DNA of 64,000 nucleotides from a gamma proteobacterium HdN1 (GCA_000198515.1 FP929140.1:532527-596526); one strand, 5' to 3'. Positions 1 through 8,759 are shown, counted from the first letter of the stretch. The notes: generated by a model from the sequence alone, not told the origin. Made by a program: numbers and translations.

Positions 1-435
1 GCGCGTTCGGAAAAGTTTGCAGTGAACACCCTGCCAGTCAAAGCGATCATCGCGCAGCAGTACCACATCGAAAAAATCGGCGAGCGTGTTCTCGCCTTCG
101 CTTGCGCGTCCCATGGAGCCTTTGAGCGTTTGGTCCCAAAGCTCCTCTTGCAAGGATTCGTGAAGAATGAGTTGAACACGCTTGCCGTAGCGAAAGCGTG
201 ATTCGTAGCCAACTCGCTCTAGGCCGAAAACGTGGTCGCCGTGAACGTGGGTGATAAAAATAGCGTCTATGTCGGGCAGGCCCAAACCGCGATCGCGCAG
301 CGCATATTTAATGGTAAACCCACAGTCGATTAACAAACGCCGGCCCGATGAGACAATCATCGCGTTGGTGTTCCAGTGCTCCATGGCTTCGGAGTGACCG
401 GTGCCAAGGATCTGAAGAAAGGGGTGATCTGCCAT
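1..435 (-). CDS. MBL-fold metallohydrolase, RNase Z-like (5' part only)
   Basis: Partial gene: the ATG is the complement of bases 433-435 and the frame stays open to base 1, giving the first 145 residues. The protein begins MADHPFLQILGTGH and carries the zinc-binding motif THVHGDHVFGLERVG, the HxHxDH signature of metallo-beta-lactamase-fold hydrolases. The early LGTG motif and the DCGF segment before the metal site match the RNase Z/arylsulfatase-like branch, whose members cleave tRNA 3' trailers or small-molecule esters. The rest of the metal site lies outside the window, so the subfamily is open. It is transcribed away from the lipoprotein gene at 699. Confidence 0.8.
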   Translation of the reverse strand, partial: MADHPFLQILGTGHSEAMEHWNTNAMIVSSGRRLLIDCGFTIKYALRDRGLGLPDIDAIFITHVHGDHVFGLERVGYESRFRYGKRVQLILHESLQEELWDQTLKGSMGRASEGENTLADFFDVVLLRDDRFDWQGVHCKLFRTR

Positions 436-698
436 AAAACATTCTCACGGAAATGAAAGGCTCATATGTCGATGCTACTGATCGGGACGAAGCTCGGTCA
501 AGCAATGCACAAAGATTTGGCTGCTGTTCATATAACATTCTGCAATATGTCACAAACTGCGACGGCATTTCGCCGGTAAACTAGCCTCCGCAACAGGGGC
601 CATCGTAGAACAACCAGCCTGCGAGCTTTGAGTCCACGACTAGCGGATCGCTCAGAGCAGGGTTGGCAATAAGACAGTGCGAAATAAAGGAGTAGCGG

Positions 699-1616
699 AT
701 GAAGCAGATGGTTTGGGTGGCTGGAGCAGCGGTACTGCTTACAGGCTGTGGCCTTGGTATGAATAACGGGCGGCAGATTCCAAAAGAAGGTGTGGCGGCG
801 GCTATTCAGGTGAATTTGCCGAAAGCAAGCCAGGAAGCGCAGGTGGTGGCAACCGTTTATAAAGACGGAGTGGCGCAGCCGTTGGTGGGTGGAGATGTGA
901 TACAGGCGCGCACGGCGCAGTCTCTCTCTACCTTGCGCGCGGAGAAAAATCTGGATGGCCATTACCAAGGCGTGCTCGCTGTGGATCATGCGGATACGCC
1001 GATTGATGTTGCCGTCAATTACGACGACAAAGCTTCTAGCGAACAACGTTGGTTTGCGAGCGACACCTTAACGGTAAGCCCAGGGCCTGGCAGCCTTGTC
1101 GGTTATGAGGTAACGGGAATGCGCTTGCCGCCGGAAATCTACCTAAGCGCTCCAATGGCGAATACTGTGTATCGCGATATGAGTGATACCGTTGAGCTGC
1201 ACTGGGATCCTTTGGCGCTAGGGCATCAAGTGCGTCTAACGGCGGCGGTCAGCTGCGTGGCAGCGGGCCTGCCCTTTAGCTACGGTCTGAGTTTTGATCT
1301 TGGCAAGGAAACGGATACCACAACGGGTAGCTATTCTTTGCGAATGAATAAGCTGGTGACGGCGGTTCCGGTCGTGGTTGCGCTGCGCAAGGTTCTGGAT
1401 TACCTATCGTTGTACGCAAGCCAACAGATGCTCGGCCAAGGTAATTTTCTGGCCATACTGGGTAGCCTGCCGAAGTCGGATAACGAGATTAATAAATGTG
1501 ATGTTGATTTAACCCTGATTCGAGAGCAGGAAAATACATTGCCCCCCGCATTCAGCGGCGGATACGCCATTACTAGCCGCAGTGACACAGTGAGAGTGCA
1601 GTATGTTCAACAATAA
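699..1616 (+). CDS. putative lipoprotein of unknown function
   Basis: 305 residues. It starts MKQMVWVAGAAVLLTGCG, a short lipoprotein signal peptide with lipobox LTGC, so Cys17 should be lipidated and the mature protein periplasmic or on the outer membrane. An AAGGAG ribosome site (about 686-691) precedes the ATG. The mature part has no motif I recognise; the middle (STLRAEKNLDGHYQG, then SAPMANTVYRDMSDTVELHW) suggests beta-rich, immunoglobulin-like domains. Its last 14 bases overlap the start of the outer-membrane-barrel gene at 1603, so the two are probably translated together and may form a lipoprotein/OMP pair. Confidence 0.7.
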   Translation: MKQMVWVAGAAVLLTGCGLGMNNGRQIPKEGVAAAIQVNLPKASQEAQVVATVYKDGVAQPLVGGDVIQARTAQSLSTLRAEKNLDGHYQGVLAVDHADTPIDVAVNYDDKASSEQRWFASDTLTVSPGPGSLVGYEVTGMRLPPEIYLSAPMANTVYRDMSDTVELHWDPLALGHQVRLTAAVSCVAAGLPFSYGLSFDLGKETDTTTGSYSLRMNKLVTAVPVVVALRKVLDYLSLYASQQMLGQGNFLAILGSLPKSDNEINKCDVDLTLIREQENTLPPAFSGGYAITSRSDTVRVQYVQQ

Positions 1617-2307
1617 AATGTTTAACAATCAACAGAGCAAAGGCGTTAAGCAGAACAAATGGGGGTGGATGGGCGCGACGTTGGTTGCCTTGTCTTTTGG
1701 CTGCGTTGCCGCGCAGGCAGATGTTGGCACTGCATCAAGCGCTTCGCGTGTTGGTGCAGGGGACGGTTGGGTGGGCTTGCAGCTTGGCACTAGCCGTTTG
1801 AAGTCGGAAGGTAGCGATTTTCGTCTTTCGGGGAATTACGGGCTGAGCGGAGGCTGGTGGCTCAACGAAAATATTGGCCTTGAGCTTGGTGCCAGCGCGT
1901 TGCGTAAGGGCGATGAGCGTGGTGAAGACAATCGCGGCACTTATGTGTTGTCGGTAGACGCGAATGACTATCACATCGGCCCCCGTTTTAGCAGTGGCCG
2001 CCATGCAGTTTGGCAGTATTCGGGCAGCGCAGGCTTTTTGTATAGCCGTGCACATATGAGCCTGAAAGAGGCGTTCTACGGGCTAAAAGAGCCGGGTGAG
2101 GCCACTTCGCGCAGTACCGGTAATGGCTATTACGTTGCGGGTGGCGTGACCTTTGCACCTGCACGCAGCGCGTTGGGGGTGAATGGCGCGGTGAGTTATT
2201 CGTTGTGGCTGCGCTACCGTCAGCGTTTGGATTTGATCAGTACGTATCGCGGGGATCAGGATTTAAGCGATTTGGGCGTGGTTGCATCGGCGGATTTCCG
2301 TTTCTAA
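1603..2307 (+). CDS. outer-membrane beta-barrel protein
   Basis: 234 residues with a signal peptide ending around CVAAQA (residue ~39). The mature part alternates short hydrophobic strands with turns (GWVGLQLGTSRL, GGWWLNENIGLELGAS) and ends in ADFRF, the C-terminal aromatic signature that directs barrels to the BAM machinery. It resembles small OmpA/OmpW-like 8-stranded barrels; ligand and role are unknown. The N-terminus is duplicated: MFNNK then MFNNQ, encoded by two 15-bp copies (1603-1617, 1618-1632), so translation could start at either ATG. The start overlaps the upstream lipoprotein gene. Confidence 0.7.
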   Translation: MFNNKMFNNQQSKGVKQNKWGWMGATLVALSFGCVAAQADVGTASSASRVGAGDGWVGLQLGTSRLKSEGSDFRLSGNYGLSGGWWLNENIGLELGASALRKGDERGEDNRGTYVLSVDANDYHIGPRFSSGRHAVWQYSGSAGFLYSRAHMSLKEAFYGLKEPGEATSRSTGNGYYVAGGVTFAPARSALGVNGAVSYSLWLRYRQRLDLISTYRGDQDLSDLGVVASADFRF

Positions 2308-2344
2308 ACCGGGTATAGCGGCGTCTGCGGATTTTCGCTTCTAA
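2284..2344 (+). repeat. imperfect duplication of the barrel's C-terminal codons
   Basis: Bases 2284-2307 encode ASADFRF-stop at the end of the barrel gene. Bases 2321-2344 again read GCG TCT GCG GAT TTT CGC TTC TAA, the same seven residues and stop with synonymous differences, 37 bases downstream. The second copy is out of frame with the first and untranslated as annotated. It touches the stop codon of the convergent diguanylate cyclase gene. Confidence 0.75.
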
Positions 2345-3645
2345 ATCGAGTGGAGGGTGCCGTGTTGCCAGCGGTTGCGACCATTCTTCTTTGCGCGGTA
2401 GAGGAGTGTATCCGCTAGGCCGATGAGCTTTTCGGTGTGAGCGGCTCGCGTTGGTAATACGGTGGCTGCGCCGATGCTGATGGTAACGGTCTTTGCGACG
2501 CGCGAGCCTTCGTGCGCTAAGGCAAGCGCACGTATGCGCTCTTGGATTCGCTCAAGGATGGCGAGGAACTGTTCGGCTTGAGTGTTTGGGTAGAGCAGGA
2601 TAAATTCCTCGCCGCCGTAGCGACCAACGAGCTCCCCTGGCCTTGAGGCTTCTTTGCGGAGTGCTTGGGCGATTGCGATCAGGCAGCGATCGCCCGCTTG
2701 GTGGCCGTAGATGTCATTGTATTGTTTGAAAAAATCTACGTCGAGCAGGGCGATCGACAGTGGTTTTTGGTCGCGCTGACAGCGGCTCCATTCATGCTGC
2801 AGGCATTCTCCGAAGTGACGGCGGTTGGCGAGTTCGGTGAGTGCATCCTCGCGCGAGAGGCGTTCGAGGTTGTGGTAAAGTGCATTGCGCTCATGTTGGT
2901 CGATTTCCAAGAGCAGCGATTGCAAAAATACGGTACGTTCGCGGTATTCGTTTAGGTAGGCAAGGCCCATTCCAACAAGGCTTGAGGGGATGAACCAAGC
3001 GTTAAACAGCGCGAGTGGTTCGTCTTGCCCAAAGGTTAGCACCAGAATGCGGTGCAGCAAGCCCGCCAAGCAGCCCCAGAAGATCACGTATGTGAAGCGA
3101 AGTTTGGACATCGCATAAACGAGCACAATGCCGTTGGTTGCAATGGCGTAGGCTAAAACCTTTAGCTGTGGATCGGTAATGCTGGGTGGAATCTGCATTA
3201 CGATGGTGAGGCCGACCATCGCAATGATGCCGATGTAGCCATAAAACCAATGATCAAAACGTGATTGCCGCACAAGCCAAAGCAGCGCTACCAGCCCGAT
3301 TCCTGCAGCGCTGTATTTCGGCAGAAAAGCGTGAAGGTCGCTCTGTTGGTAGTGTGTATAAACGAATACTCCAAACAGCGCGTACGCTACGGCGATGAGC
3401 AGGCTGAATGAGCGCATGCTGGTGAGCCCCGCCTGGCGGTAGCTTGCGCTGAACAGGGTTTCGATCGTACTTGGAAACCGCAGCCAGTAATGCCGCCGTT
3501 TTTGAGTGCGTTCAATCTGGGATTTAAGCGCAGGCGTAAATTTAATCGCGTCCGTATTACCGTTGTTTGGGGCGTTTTTGTGCCCGCGGCTTGTGTAGAG
3601 GGCGCTTTTGATGGCTGTGCTTGTGAGAGATGTTGCAGGGGGCAT
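2341..3645 (-). CDS. membrane-bound diguanylate cyclase
   Basis: 434 residues from the ATG at 3645; a TTG at 3729 would add 28 residues but looks less natural. The N-terminal half contains about six membrane segments beginning near SLLIAVAYALFGVFVY. A short coiled region follows, then a C-terminal GGDEF domain (REDALTELANRRHF, then GRYGGEEFILLYP) with an intact GGEEF active site, so it should make cyclic di-GMP from GTP. At the product-inhibition position the usual RxxD reads RPGE, so feedback inhibition may be altered. Monocistronic, convergent with the barrel gene. The sensory signal is not evident. Confidence 0.85.
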   Translation of the reverse strand: MPPATSLTSTAIKSALYTSRGHKNAPNNGNTDAIKFTPALKSQIERTQKRRHYWLRFPSTIETLFSASYRQAGLTSMRSFSLLIAVAYALFGVFVYTHYQQSDLHAFLPKYSAAGIGLVALLWLVRQSRFDHWFYGYIGIIAMVGLTIVMQIPPSITDPQLKVLAYAIATNGIVLVYAMSKLRFTYVIFWGCLAGLLHRILVLTFGQDEPLALFNAWFIPSSLVGMGLAYLNEYRERTVFLQSLLLEIDQHERNALYHNLERLSREDALTELANRRHFGECLQHEWSRCQRDQKPLSIALLDVDFFKQYNDIYGHQAGDRCLIAIAQALRKEASRPGELVGRYGGEEFILLYPNTQAEQFLAILERIQERIRALALAHEGSRVAKTVTISIGAATVLPTRAAHTEKLIGLADTLLYRAKKNGRNRWQHGTLHSI

Positions 3646-4038
3646 GGACTCTAAAACTCGACGGCAGTCCGAAGAAGGCGCTAGTTGTATCAAAGATTTG
3701 GACAAAAAACGAGCACAAAAATTGATCAATTGTGTGAGAAATTACTTGCTACCCAGCAACCTAGCGTGAGGCGTAGCTTTGCGTGAGGTGCTTTGCGTGC
3801 GGATGGTGCGTGAAGAATGGGAGGGAGTATTTGAGATGCCGTGAGTCGAGGGAGGAGGCGGAAGGCGGAAGTGGTCTCCCTCGCTTCCCGCAGGGCGGTT
3901 TTGTAGGTTCATTATCGCCAAGCAAGGCCGTCGAGGGAGTGGCGCTATTCTAGCGAAGTTTTTCTGGAGCGGCTATGGGGAAAGCACCTACAGCAAAGAA
4001 GCTTTACAGTAAAACAATATTGCGTCAAAGAAGCATCG
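3646..4038. other. intergenic region with degenerate repeats
   Basis: 393 bases between the diguanylate cyclase start and the lipB stop. The left part has short GCGTGAGG-type repeats (around 3767-3800). The right part (from about 3992) holds degenerate copies of the unit that also encodes the LipB C-terminus. No ORF with coding character was seen. A promoter for the cyclase gene is expected here but no strong consensus was found. lipA, commonly the next gene after lipB, is not here. Confidence 0.6.
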
Positions 4039-4098
4039 TTACGTCAAAGAGGCTTCGCTACTCAAAGAAGCATCGTTAGTCAAAGAAGCTTCGTCCAG
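3992..4098 (-). repeat. tandem ~18-bp repeats in the lipB 3' end and beyond
   Basis: On the plus strand the unit is close to TCAAAGAAGCATCGTTAG. It recurs about five times: inside the end of lipB (around 4045-4097, encoding SLT/DASL/EASLT-type residues) and beyond the lipB stop at 4039-4041 (copies near 4025 and 3993, increasingly degenerate). The array shows that the protein's C-terminal tail grew by repeat expansion. Confidence 0.75.
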
Positions 4099-4803
4099 AG
4101 TGTGGCGATACCCGAAACGATGGCAGAGATGTTTACAGAGTGTGCTTTCGAGAGCTGAAAGATCGGCAGTGGGCTGGAAATCGCGCACTTGGGCCATTTC
4201 AAGGCCGATAAACCCGCAAGGGTTAATGCGGTGGAAGGGCTCTAAGTCCATGTCTACGTTCAGCGCTAAGCCGTGGAAGGAGCAGCCTTTGCGGATACGC
4301 AGCCCGAGCGAGGCAATTTTATATTCGCGCTGGGTTTGGGTGTGTTGAACGTAAACGCCTGGTGCATCTTCGCGGGGGTATGCAGAAACGCCGATTTCTT
4401 GAAGGGTGTCTACGATGGCGTGCTCAATCCGTGTCACCAGTTCGCGCACACCGATTTGCATACGACGCAAGTCGAGTAGCGGGTATATGACGATCTGGCC
4501 TGGGCCGTGATAGGTGACTTGGCCGCCGCGATCTACGGCAATGACGGGAATGTCACCCGTGGCGAGCAGGTGTTCTGCTTTCCCTGCCTGCCCTTGCGTA
4601 AATACAGGTGGATGCTGCACGCACCAGAGCTCGTCGGTTGCGTGTTCACCGCGTGTGTCGGTGAAGGTTTGCATGGCGTGCCAGATTTCTTCGTAGTCGC
4701 GCAGGCCAAGGTGGCGAATGATGAGCGTCGACGATGCGCTCACGCTAGAATCGGTGTGGGAGCCTGCGTGAGCGGGGATCTTTGTCGGCGTTAGAGAGTC
4801 CAT
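4039..4803 (-). CDS. lipB: octanoyltransferase LipB
   Basis: 254 residues from the ATG at 4803; an upstream start at 4842 would add 13 residues and overlap ybeD further. LipB moves octanoyl groups from acyl carrier protein to lipoyl domains, the first step of lipoate synthesis. Visible motifs are [20 protein letters not shown], the lysine region [13 protein letters not shown] and the catalytic cysteine region [10 protein letters not shown]. The last ~20 residues ([20 protein letters not shown]) are low-complexity repeats absent from typical LipB. It overlaps ybeD by 13 bases, the usual ybeD-lipB arrangement, but lipA does not follow. Confidence 0.95.
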   Translation of the reverse strand: MDSLTPTKIPAHAGSHTDSSVSASSTLIIRHLGLRDYEEIWHAMQTFTDTRGEHATDELWCVQHPPVFTQGQAGKAEHLLATGDIPVIAVDRGGQVTYHGPGQIVIYPLLDLRRMQIGVRELVTRIEHAIVDTLQEIGVSAYPREDAPGVYVQHTQTQREYKIASLGLRIRKGCSFHGLALNVDMDLEPFHRINPCGFIGLEMAQVRDFQPTADLSALESTLCKHLCHRFGYRHTLDEASLTNDASLSSEASLT

Positions 4804-5072
4804 GAAATTTCGTCGCGCGCGGCCAATGCGCGGTAGATACATTCCAGCTGTTCGCGCGCTTCGACGTGCACGTTGACCGTGATGGAGTGGTACTTTCCGG
4901 TGCGGCTTGGGCGCGTCTGAATATTGACCGGAGTAAAGTTTGGCACTTGGTCGCGTACGATTTCGGTAAGAATTTCAATCAGCGGATGCTCTGAGAGCCC
5001 CATTACTTTGAGATTGTGGTTACAGGGGAAGGTCCACAGTTCCTGATTGAGGTGGTTGTTTGGGGAGGACAT
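4791..5072 (-). CDS. ybeD: DUF493 family protein YbeD
   Basis: 93 residues, the normal size for this small ferredoxin-like-fold family. Typical segments are [11 protein letters not shown] at the start and the closing DEISWTL. It lies between dacC and lipB as in many gammaproteobacteria. The ACT-like fold suggests small-molecule or protein binding; no enzyme activity is established. Its end overlaps the lipB start, indicating translational coupling. Confidence 0.9.
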   Translation of the reverse strand: MSSPNNHLNQELWTFPCNHNLKVMGLSEHPLIEILTEIVRDQVPNFTPVNIQTRPSRTGKYHSITVNVHVEAREQLECIYRALAARDEISWTL

Positions 5073-5169
5073 AGCAAATCTCGCTGGCGTGTTGCGGTTT
5101 CAAAGGTCGTAGTTTACGCCAGAATGGTGCTCTGCGGCTATGTTCGTGTGATGCGGCTTCTTGGTAGAA

Positions 5170-5201
5170 CTGTAAAGGCAGGTGTGTGTCTGCCTTTACA
5201 G
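5170..5201 (-). terminator. hairpin between dacC and ybeD
   Basis: A perfect 12-bp stem: CTGTAAAGGCAG (5170-5181), an 8-base loop, and CTGCCTTTACAG (5190-5201). It sits just past the dacC stop, in the orientation expected to end or attenuate dacC transcription before ybeD-lipB. The following T-tract is weak. Confidence 0.6.
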
Positions 5202-5222
5202 AGTTTTGATTAAGAGCTTTGA

Positions 5223-6425
5223 TCAGGAAAACAGGCCTTTCACAAACAGGAGTAAGTGGTGCCAGAGTTTTTTGATGAAGCCCGCTTCTTCCACCGGTTC
5301 GAGCGCTACGAGAGGCGTTTCCGAGATGACCTTGTCTTTCACTCGCACTCGAATCACGCCTAGCTGCTGACCTTTGGCAATGGGGGCCTTGAGTTCTAGT
5401 GGTTTGTAGTCAAGTTCAGCTTTTACATCCTGCTGTGTGCCTCGTGGGATCGTGAGGACAAGGTCTTTATCAAGGCCGAGTTTGACGGTGGGGGTGCTGC
5501 CGAACCAGATTTCGGGGGCGGCGAGGACTTCACCGGCGCTGTAGCTGCGTACGTTTTCGTAAAACCGGAAGCCGTAGGTGAGCAGCTTCATGGTTTCGCT
5601 GGCGCGGGCTTTCTCGCTGTTGGTGTTCATGACAACGGCGACTAGGCGCATTCCGTCACGTTTGGCAGAGGCGACCAAGCAATAGCCCGCTTCTTTGGTG
5701 TGGCCGGTTTTGATGCCGTCTACGCTGTTGTCGCGCCAGAGCAGTAGGTTGCGGTTGGGTTGCTTGATGTTGTTGTAGAGGAATTCTTTTTCGGAATAGA
5801 GTTCGTAGTCTTCAGGATGGTCAAAAATTACGTGCTGGGCAAGGATCGCAAGGTCGCGTGCGGTGGTGTAGTGCGAGGGGTCGGGCAGGCCGGTGGCGTT
5901 GACGTAGTGGGTGTGGGTCATGCCGATGCGTTTGGCGGTTTGATTCATAAGATCTGCGAATGATTCTTCGCTACCGGCGATGTGTTCGGCGAGTGCAACG
6001 GAGGCGTCGTTGCCGGACTGGATAATGATTCCGCGCATGAGATCACGGATTTTTACTTGGGTGCCCACGCGAATGAACATTTTTGAGCCGCCCATGCGCC
6101 ATGCTTTTTCGCTGACAAGTACTTCGTCGTCCCAACCGGCAAGGCCCTCTTTGATTTTGTCGGCGGCAACGTAGGAGGTCATCATTTTGGTGAGGCTGGC
6201 AGGTGGCAATTGCTCATCTGCATTGTGCTCGACAAGGACTTGCCCGCTGCTGGGTTCGATCAAAATCCAAGAGCTGGCGGCCAGTTGCGGCGGTGTGGGT
6301 AATTCGGTTTCGGCGGCGAAGCTTGCGTTGCTTGCGGTGAGCGCACCTATAAACAGCGTGTTTGCAATGAATCCGATCAAAAATAGAAAAATGCGCTGGG
6401 TGCGCGGTAGACGTTGAGCTTCCAC
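5223..6425 (-). CDS. dacC: D-alanyl-D-alanine carboxypeptidase (PBP5/6 type)
   Basis: 400 residues with a GTG start. It has an N-terminal signal peptide and the three penicillin-binding motifs: S77-x-x-K80 (ASLTKM), S137-G-N139 and K239-T-G241. It trims the terminal D-Ala from pentapeptide stems in the periplasm. A beta-rich C-terminal domain is followed by an amphipathic helix (GFIKKLWHHLLLFVKGLFS) that anchors it to the inner-membrane surface. It lies in the rlpA-dacC-ybeD-lipB order typical of pseudomonads; dacA would be an equally fair name. Confidence 0.95.
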   Translation of the reverse strand: MEAQRLPRTQRIFLFLIGFIANTLFIGALTASNASFAAETELPTPPQLAASSWILIEPSSGQVLVEHNADEQLPPASLTKMMTSYVAADKIKEGLAGWDDEVLVSEKAWRMGGSKMFIRVGTQVKIRDLMRGIIIQSGNDASVALAEHIAGSEESFADLMNQTAKRIGMTHTHYVNATGLPDPSHYTTARDLAILAQHVIFDHPEDYELYSEKEFLYNNIKQPNRNLLLWRDNSVDGIKTGHTKEAGYCLVASAKRDGMRLVAVVMNTNSEKARASETMKLLTYGFRFYENVRSYSAGEVLAAPEIWFGSTPTVKLGLDKDLVLTIPRGTQQDVKAELDYKPLELKAPIAKGQQLGVIRVRVKDKVISETPLVALEPVEEAGFIKKLWHHLLLFVKGLFS

Positions 6426-6511
6426 GATCTAGGGTCTCCCGGGCTTGTTGGAAAGGTGCATGAAGGTCGCGTGAATTTATGGTGAATTAAATTTGCGCCA
6501 TAAAATCAACG

Positions 6512-6533
6512 GGCTGTGCATCATAGCACAGCC
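6512..6533 (-). terminator. hairpin downstream of rlpA
   Basis: Stem GGCTGTGC (6512-6519) and GCACAGCC (6526-6533) with a 6-base loop, between the rlpA stop and dacC. On the minus strand it is followed by a partly T-rich stretch. Probable terminator of the mrdA-rodA-mltB-rlpA transcript or a processing site. Confidence 0.5.
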
Positions 6534-6569
6534 TGTATGGGGGGTGCGGTTTGGTTTTTTCGCGAAGGG

Positions 6570-7556
6570 TTAGCGGCGAATCAGGAGCGGGTTGCCAAGT
6601 TGTTTGCTGCGAATCTGCGCCTCCGCACGGCGGGCGTTATCTTCGTTGTTGAAAGGCCCGACGTGAACACGGAAGTGGCTGCTGTCGTTCTGTGCGACGG
6701 TTACGGGTGCAGAAACGAGTTGAGAGAGGCGGTTTTGCAGTAAGTGCGCAGATTCGGAATTGGAAAATGCGCCGACTTGTAAAAAGATTTGCGCCTGGTT
6801 CCGTTGGTTGGCGTTCGGTTGATTGCTTTCCGTCGTTATGTGAGTGTTTTGGGTAGGCGGTGTGCGGCTCGTAAGTGCAGTTCGGTTTGCGCTTCCGTAT
6901 TTCTGTGGAGTGCGCGTTTCTCCCTGCGTAACCATCGGAAATGGCCCTACACTCAATGTTTCTACGCGAACGCGTGCAGTGCCCTTTTCGGCATAGCCAA
7001 TTTTTACTGCGGCGGCATAGGAGAGGTCGATAATGCGATCGTCAACAAAGGGCCCGCGATCGTTGATTCTTACAATAACGCTGCGGTTGTTTTCAAGATT
7101 GGTGACGCGCGCATAGGTGGGTATGGGCAGCGATTTATGGGCCGCGGTCATTTCGTAAAGGTCATAAGGCTCCATTGTGGAGGTGGGTTGGCCGTGAAAT
7201 TTTTCCCCGTACCACGAGCCTACGCCTACTTCCGAGTAGCCTGCGGCAGTGGGTAGTAGGTAGTAACGCTTGCCGAGCACGTCATAGGGTGTTTTGTTGC
7301 CGTAACGTGAGAGCGTTACGGGTTCAGGCGTTGCATCGCGAAGGGTATCTGCTTGTACGGCACGTAGTGGCGCACGATCCTGTGTTGGGCGTTGCCACGG
7401 TGCACTGCTGGCAGCGCTTGGCATCGAGCTGTTTGTTGTGCTGGGCTTTGTTGTTGAGGAAGGCGTGTAGTGGCCTTTTTGTGTTTGGCTGGCACAACCG
7501 CTGAGCGTGAGCGCTCCGCTAAGAATGCTAAGTAATAAAATACGCGAGTGTGTCAT
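6570..7556 (-). CDS. rlpA: RlpA septal lytic transglycosylase, lipoprotein with SPOR domain
   Basis: 328 residues. The lipobox LSGC (Cys ~21) predicts an outer-membrane lipoprotein. The central double-psi barrel reads GVGSWYGEKFHGQPTS, EMTAAHKSLP and RINDRGPFVDDRI, keeping the acidic, His and Asp residues used by Pseudomonas RlpA to cleave glycan strands lacking stem peptides. The C-terminal ~75 residues (IFLQVGAFSNSESAHLL, FRVHVGPFNNEDNARRA) form a SPOR domain that binds denuded septal peptidoglycan. The ~70-residue Ser/Thr-rich stretch after the lipobox is a linker. It follows mltB by 15 bases, so they are co-transcribed. Confidence 0.95.
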   Translation of the reverse strand: MTHSRILLLSILSGALTLSGCASQTQKGHYTPSSTTKPSTTNSSMPSAASSAPWQRPTQDRAPLRAVQADTLRDATPEPVTLSRYGNKTPYDVLGKRYYLLPTAAGYSEVGVGSWYGEKFHGQPTSTMEPYDLYEMTAAHKSLPIPTYARVTNLENNRSVIVRINDRGPFVDDRIIDLSYAAAVKIGYAEKGTARVRVETLSVGPFPMVTQGETRTPQKYGSANRTALTSRTPPTQNTHITTESNQPNANQRNQAQIFLQVGAFSNSESAHLLQNRLSQLVSAPVTVAQNDSSHFRVHVGPFNNEDNARRAEAQIRSKQLGNPLLIRR

Positions 7557-7571
7557 TGGCTACCTTGTTTT

Positions 7572-8759
7572 CTAATTCTGAAGGCTACGTTTTACGTCTT
7601 GGCTAAGCTGCCATGCGGCCAGTGCATACATGCTGCTGTTATTATAGCGGGTGATTACATAAAAGTTGTTCAGACCGATCCAGTATTCCGTGCCGTCGCT
7701 ACCTTCCATGGACATTGGGTTGGTGAGTGTGCTGGTGGCGAGCGGTGATGAGCTAATAAGTCCCAATGACTTCAGTTGGTTTGCGCTAACGGTGGGTTTG
7801 TTGGATGCGTTCAGGAGTTTCTTGAGCTGTGGGCTAGGGCCGTTCTGCGGGCCAGTAGCTGCGTTTTTGTCGCTATGGTTTTTGTTGCTATGGTTTTTGC
7901 CACTATAAGTGGCGGAGAGGGCCACGCCTTCACCGTTTTTCCAGCCGTGACCTTTTAGGTAGTTACCTACGCTGCCAATGGCATCAACGGGGTTGTTGAT
8001 TAGGTCAATTTTGTGGTCGCCATCAAAATCAACGGCGTAGTTTCGGTAGCTGGAAGGCATAAACTGCGGGAAGCCCATTGCGCCAGCGTAACTGCCTGTG
8101 GCGGTGCTGAGATCAATGTTTGCTTCGCGGCCGAGCAGCAAATATTCGTGAAGTTGGCGAGTGAAAAAGGGCGCACGTGCGGGATAGTCGAAGCTTAAGG
8201 TGGAGAGTGCGTCGATGACTCGATAATTACCCTTGTTGGCCCCGTAGCTGGTTTCGACACCGATGATGGCAACAATCATTTCGGCAGGTACGCCGTACTG
8301 GTGTGCGGCTCGCTCAAGCGCCTTTTGGTAGGTGCGGTAGAACTCAACGCCGCCGTTAATGCGCTTCTCGGTGATAAAGATCCGCCGGTAATCTGCCCAA
8401 GTGAGTGTGCGTTCGGCGGGTTTGGAGATGGAGTCGATGATGCTTTGCTGGCGGCTGGCGCTTTTGAACAGGGTTACCAGTTCCGCGCGGTTGAGTTTGT
8501 CTTTTTTTACCGCGTCGCTAATAAATGCTTGGACATCGCTACGATCGGCATAAGGTGTAGAGATGGGATCGGCGAACGTAATCGCGGAGAGTGAAATAAA
8601 AGGGAGCGCCAGTGTGCCCAGTACGATTGCGCTTGTCGCGGAGCGAGCTTGAAAACGGCGCGTGTTGCGCTTGGCTGCTTTGTGAGAATTGGAAGCTTTG
8701 TGAGAATTGGAAGCTTTGTGAGAAGATGAGTTGCGAAAAAGAGAAGGAATCAGTCGCAA
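7572..8759 (-). CDS. mltB: membrane-bound lytic murein transglycosylase B
   Basis: 395 residues. The only plausible start is TTG at 8759, with a GAGG ribosome site nearby. MltB cuts peptidoglycan glycan strands; the catalytic Glu is in GVETSYGANKGNY, and GAMGFPQFMPSSY and VGNYLKGHGW are family motifs. An export signal (SAIVLGTLALPFISLSAITFA) lies about residues 43-63 without a clear lipobox, so this may be a soluble form. Two low-complexity insertions come from tandem DNA repeats: SNSHKA near the N-terminus and NHSNKNHSDKN before the last third. Confidence 0.93.
   Translation of the reverse strand: MRLIPSLFRNSSSHKASNSHKASNSHKAAKRNTRRFQARSATSAIVLGTLALPFISLSAITFADPISTPYADRSDVQAFISDAVKKDKLNRAELVTLFKSASRQQSIIDSISKPAERTLTWADYRRIFITEKRINGGVEFYRTYQKALERAAHQYGVPAEMIVAIIGVETSYGANKGNYRVIDALSTLSFDYPARAPFFTRQLHEYLLLGREANIDLSTATGSYAGAMGFPQFMPSSYRNYAVDFDGDHKIDLINNPVDAIGSVGNYLKGHGWKNGEGVALSATYSGKNHSNKNHSDKNAATGPQNGPSPQLKKLLNASNKPTVSANQLKSLGLISSSPLATSTLTNPMSMEGSDGTEYWIGLNNFYVITRYNNSSMYALAAWQLSQDVKRSLQN
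7863..7907 (-). repeat. three 15-bp repeats inside mltB
   Basis: Three consecutive 15-bp units (7863-7877, 7878-7892, 7893-7907), each starting GTTTTTG on the plus strand and ending near CTATG. In mltB they encode the Asn/Lys/His-rich insertion (NHSNKNHSDKN). The repeat length is a multiple of three, so the frame is kept. Confidence 0.8.
8678..8724 (-). repeat. 18-bp repeats at the mltB N-terminus
   Basis: Two perfect copies (8678-8695 and 8696-8713) of CTTTGTGAGAATTGGAAG plus a partial third copy. They encode successive SNSHKA blocks before the signal sequence of MltB. The repeats are in frame. Confidence 0.85.
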
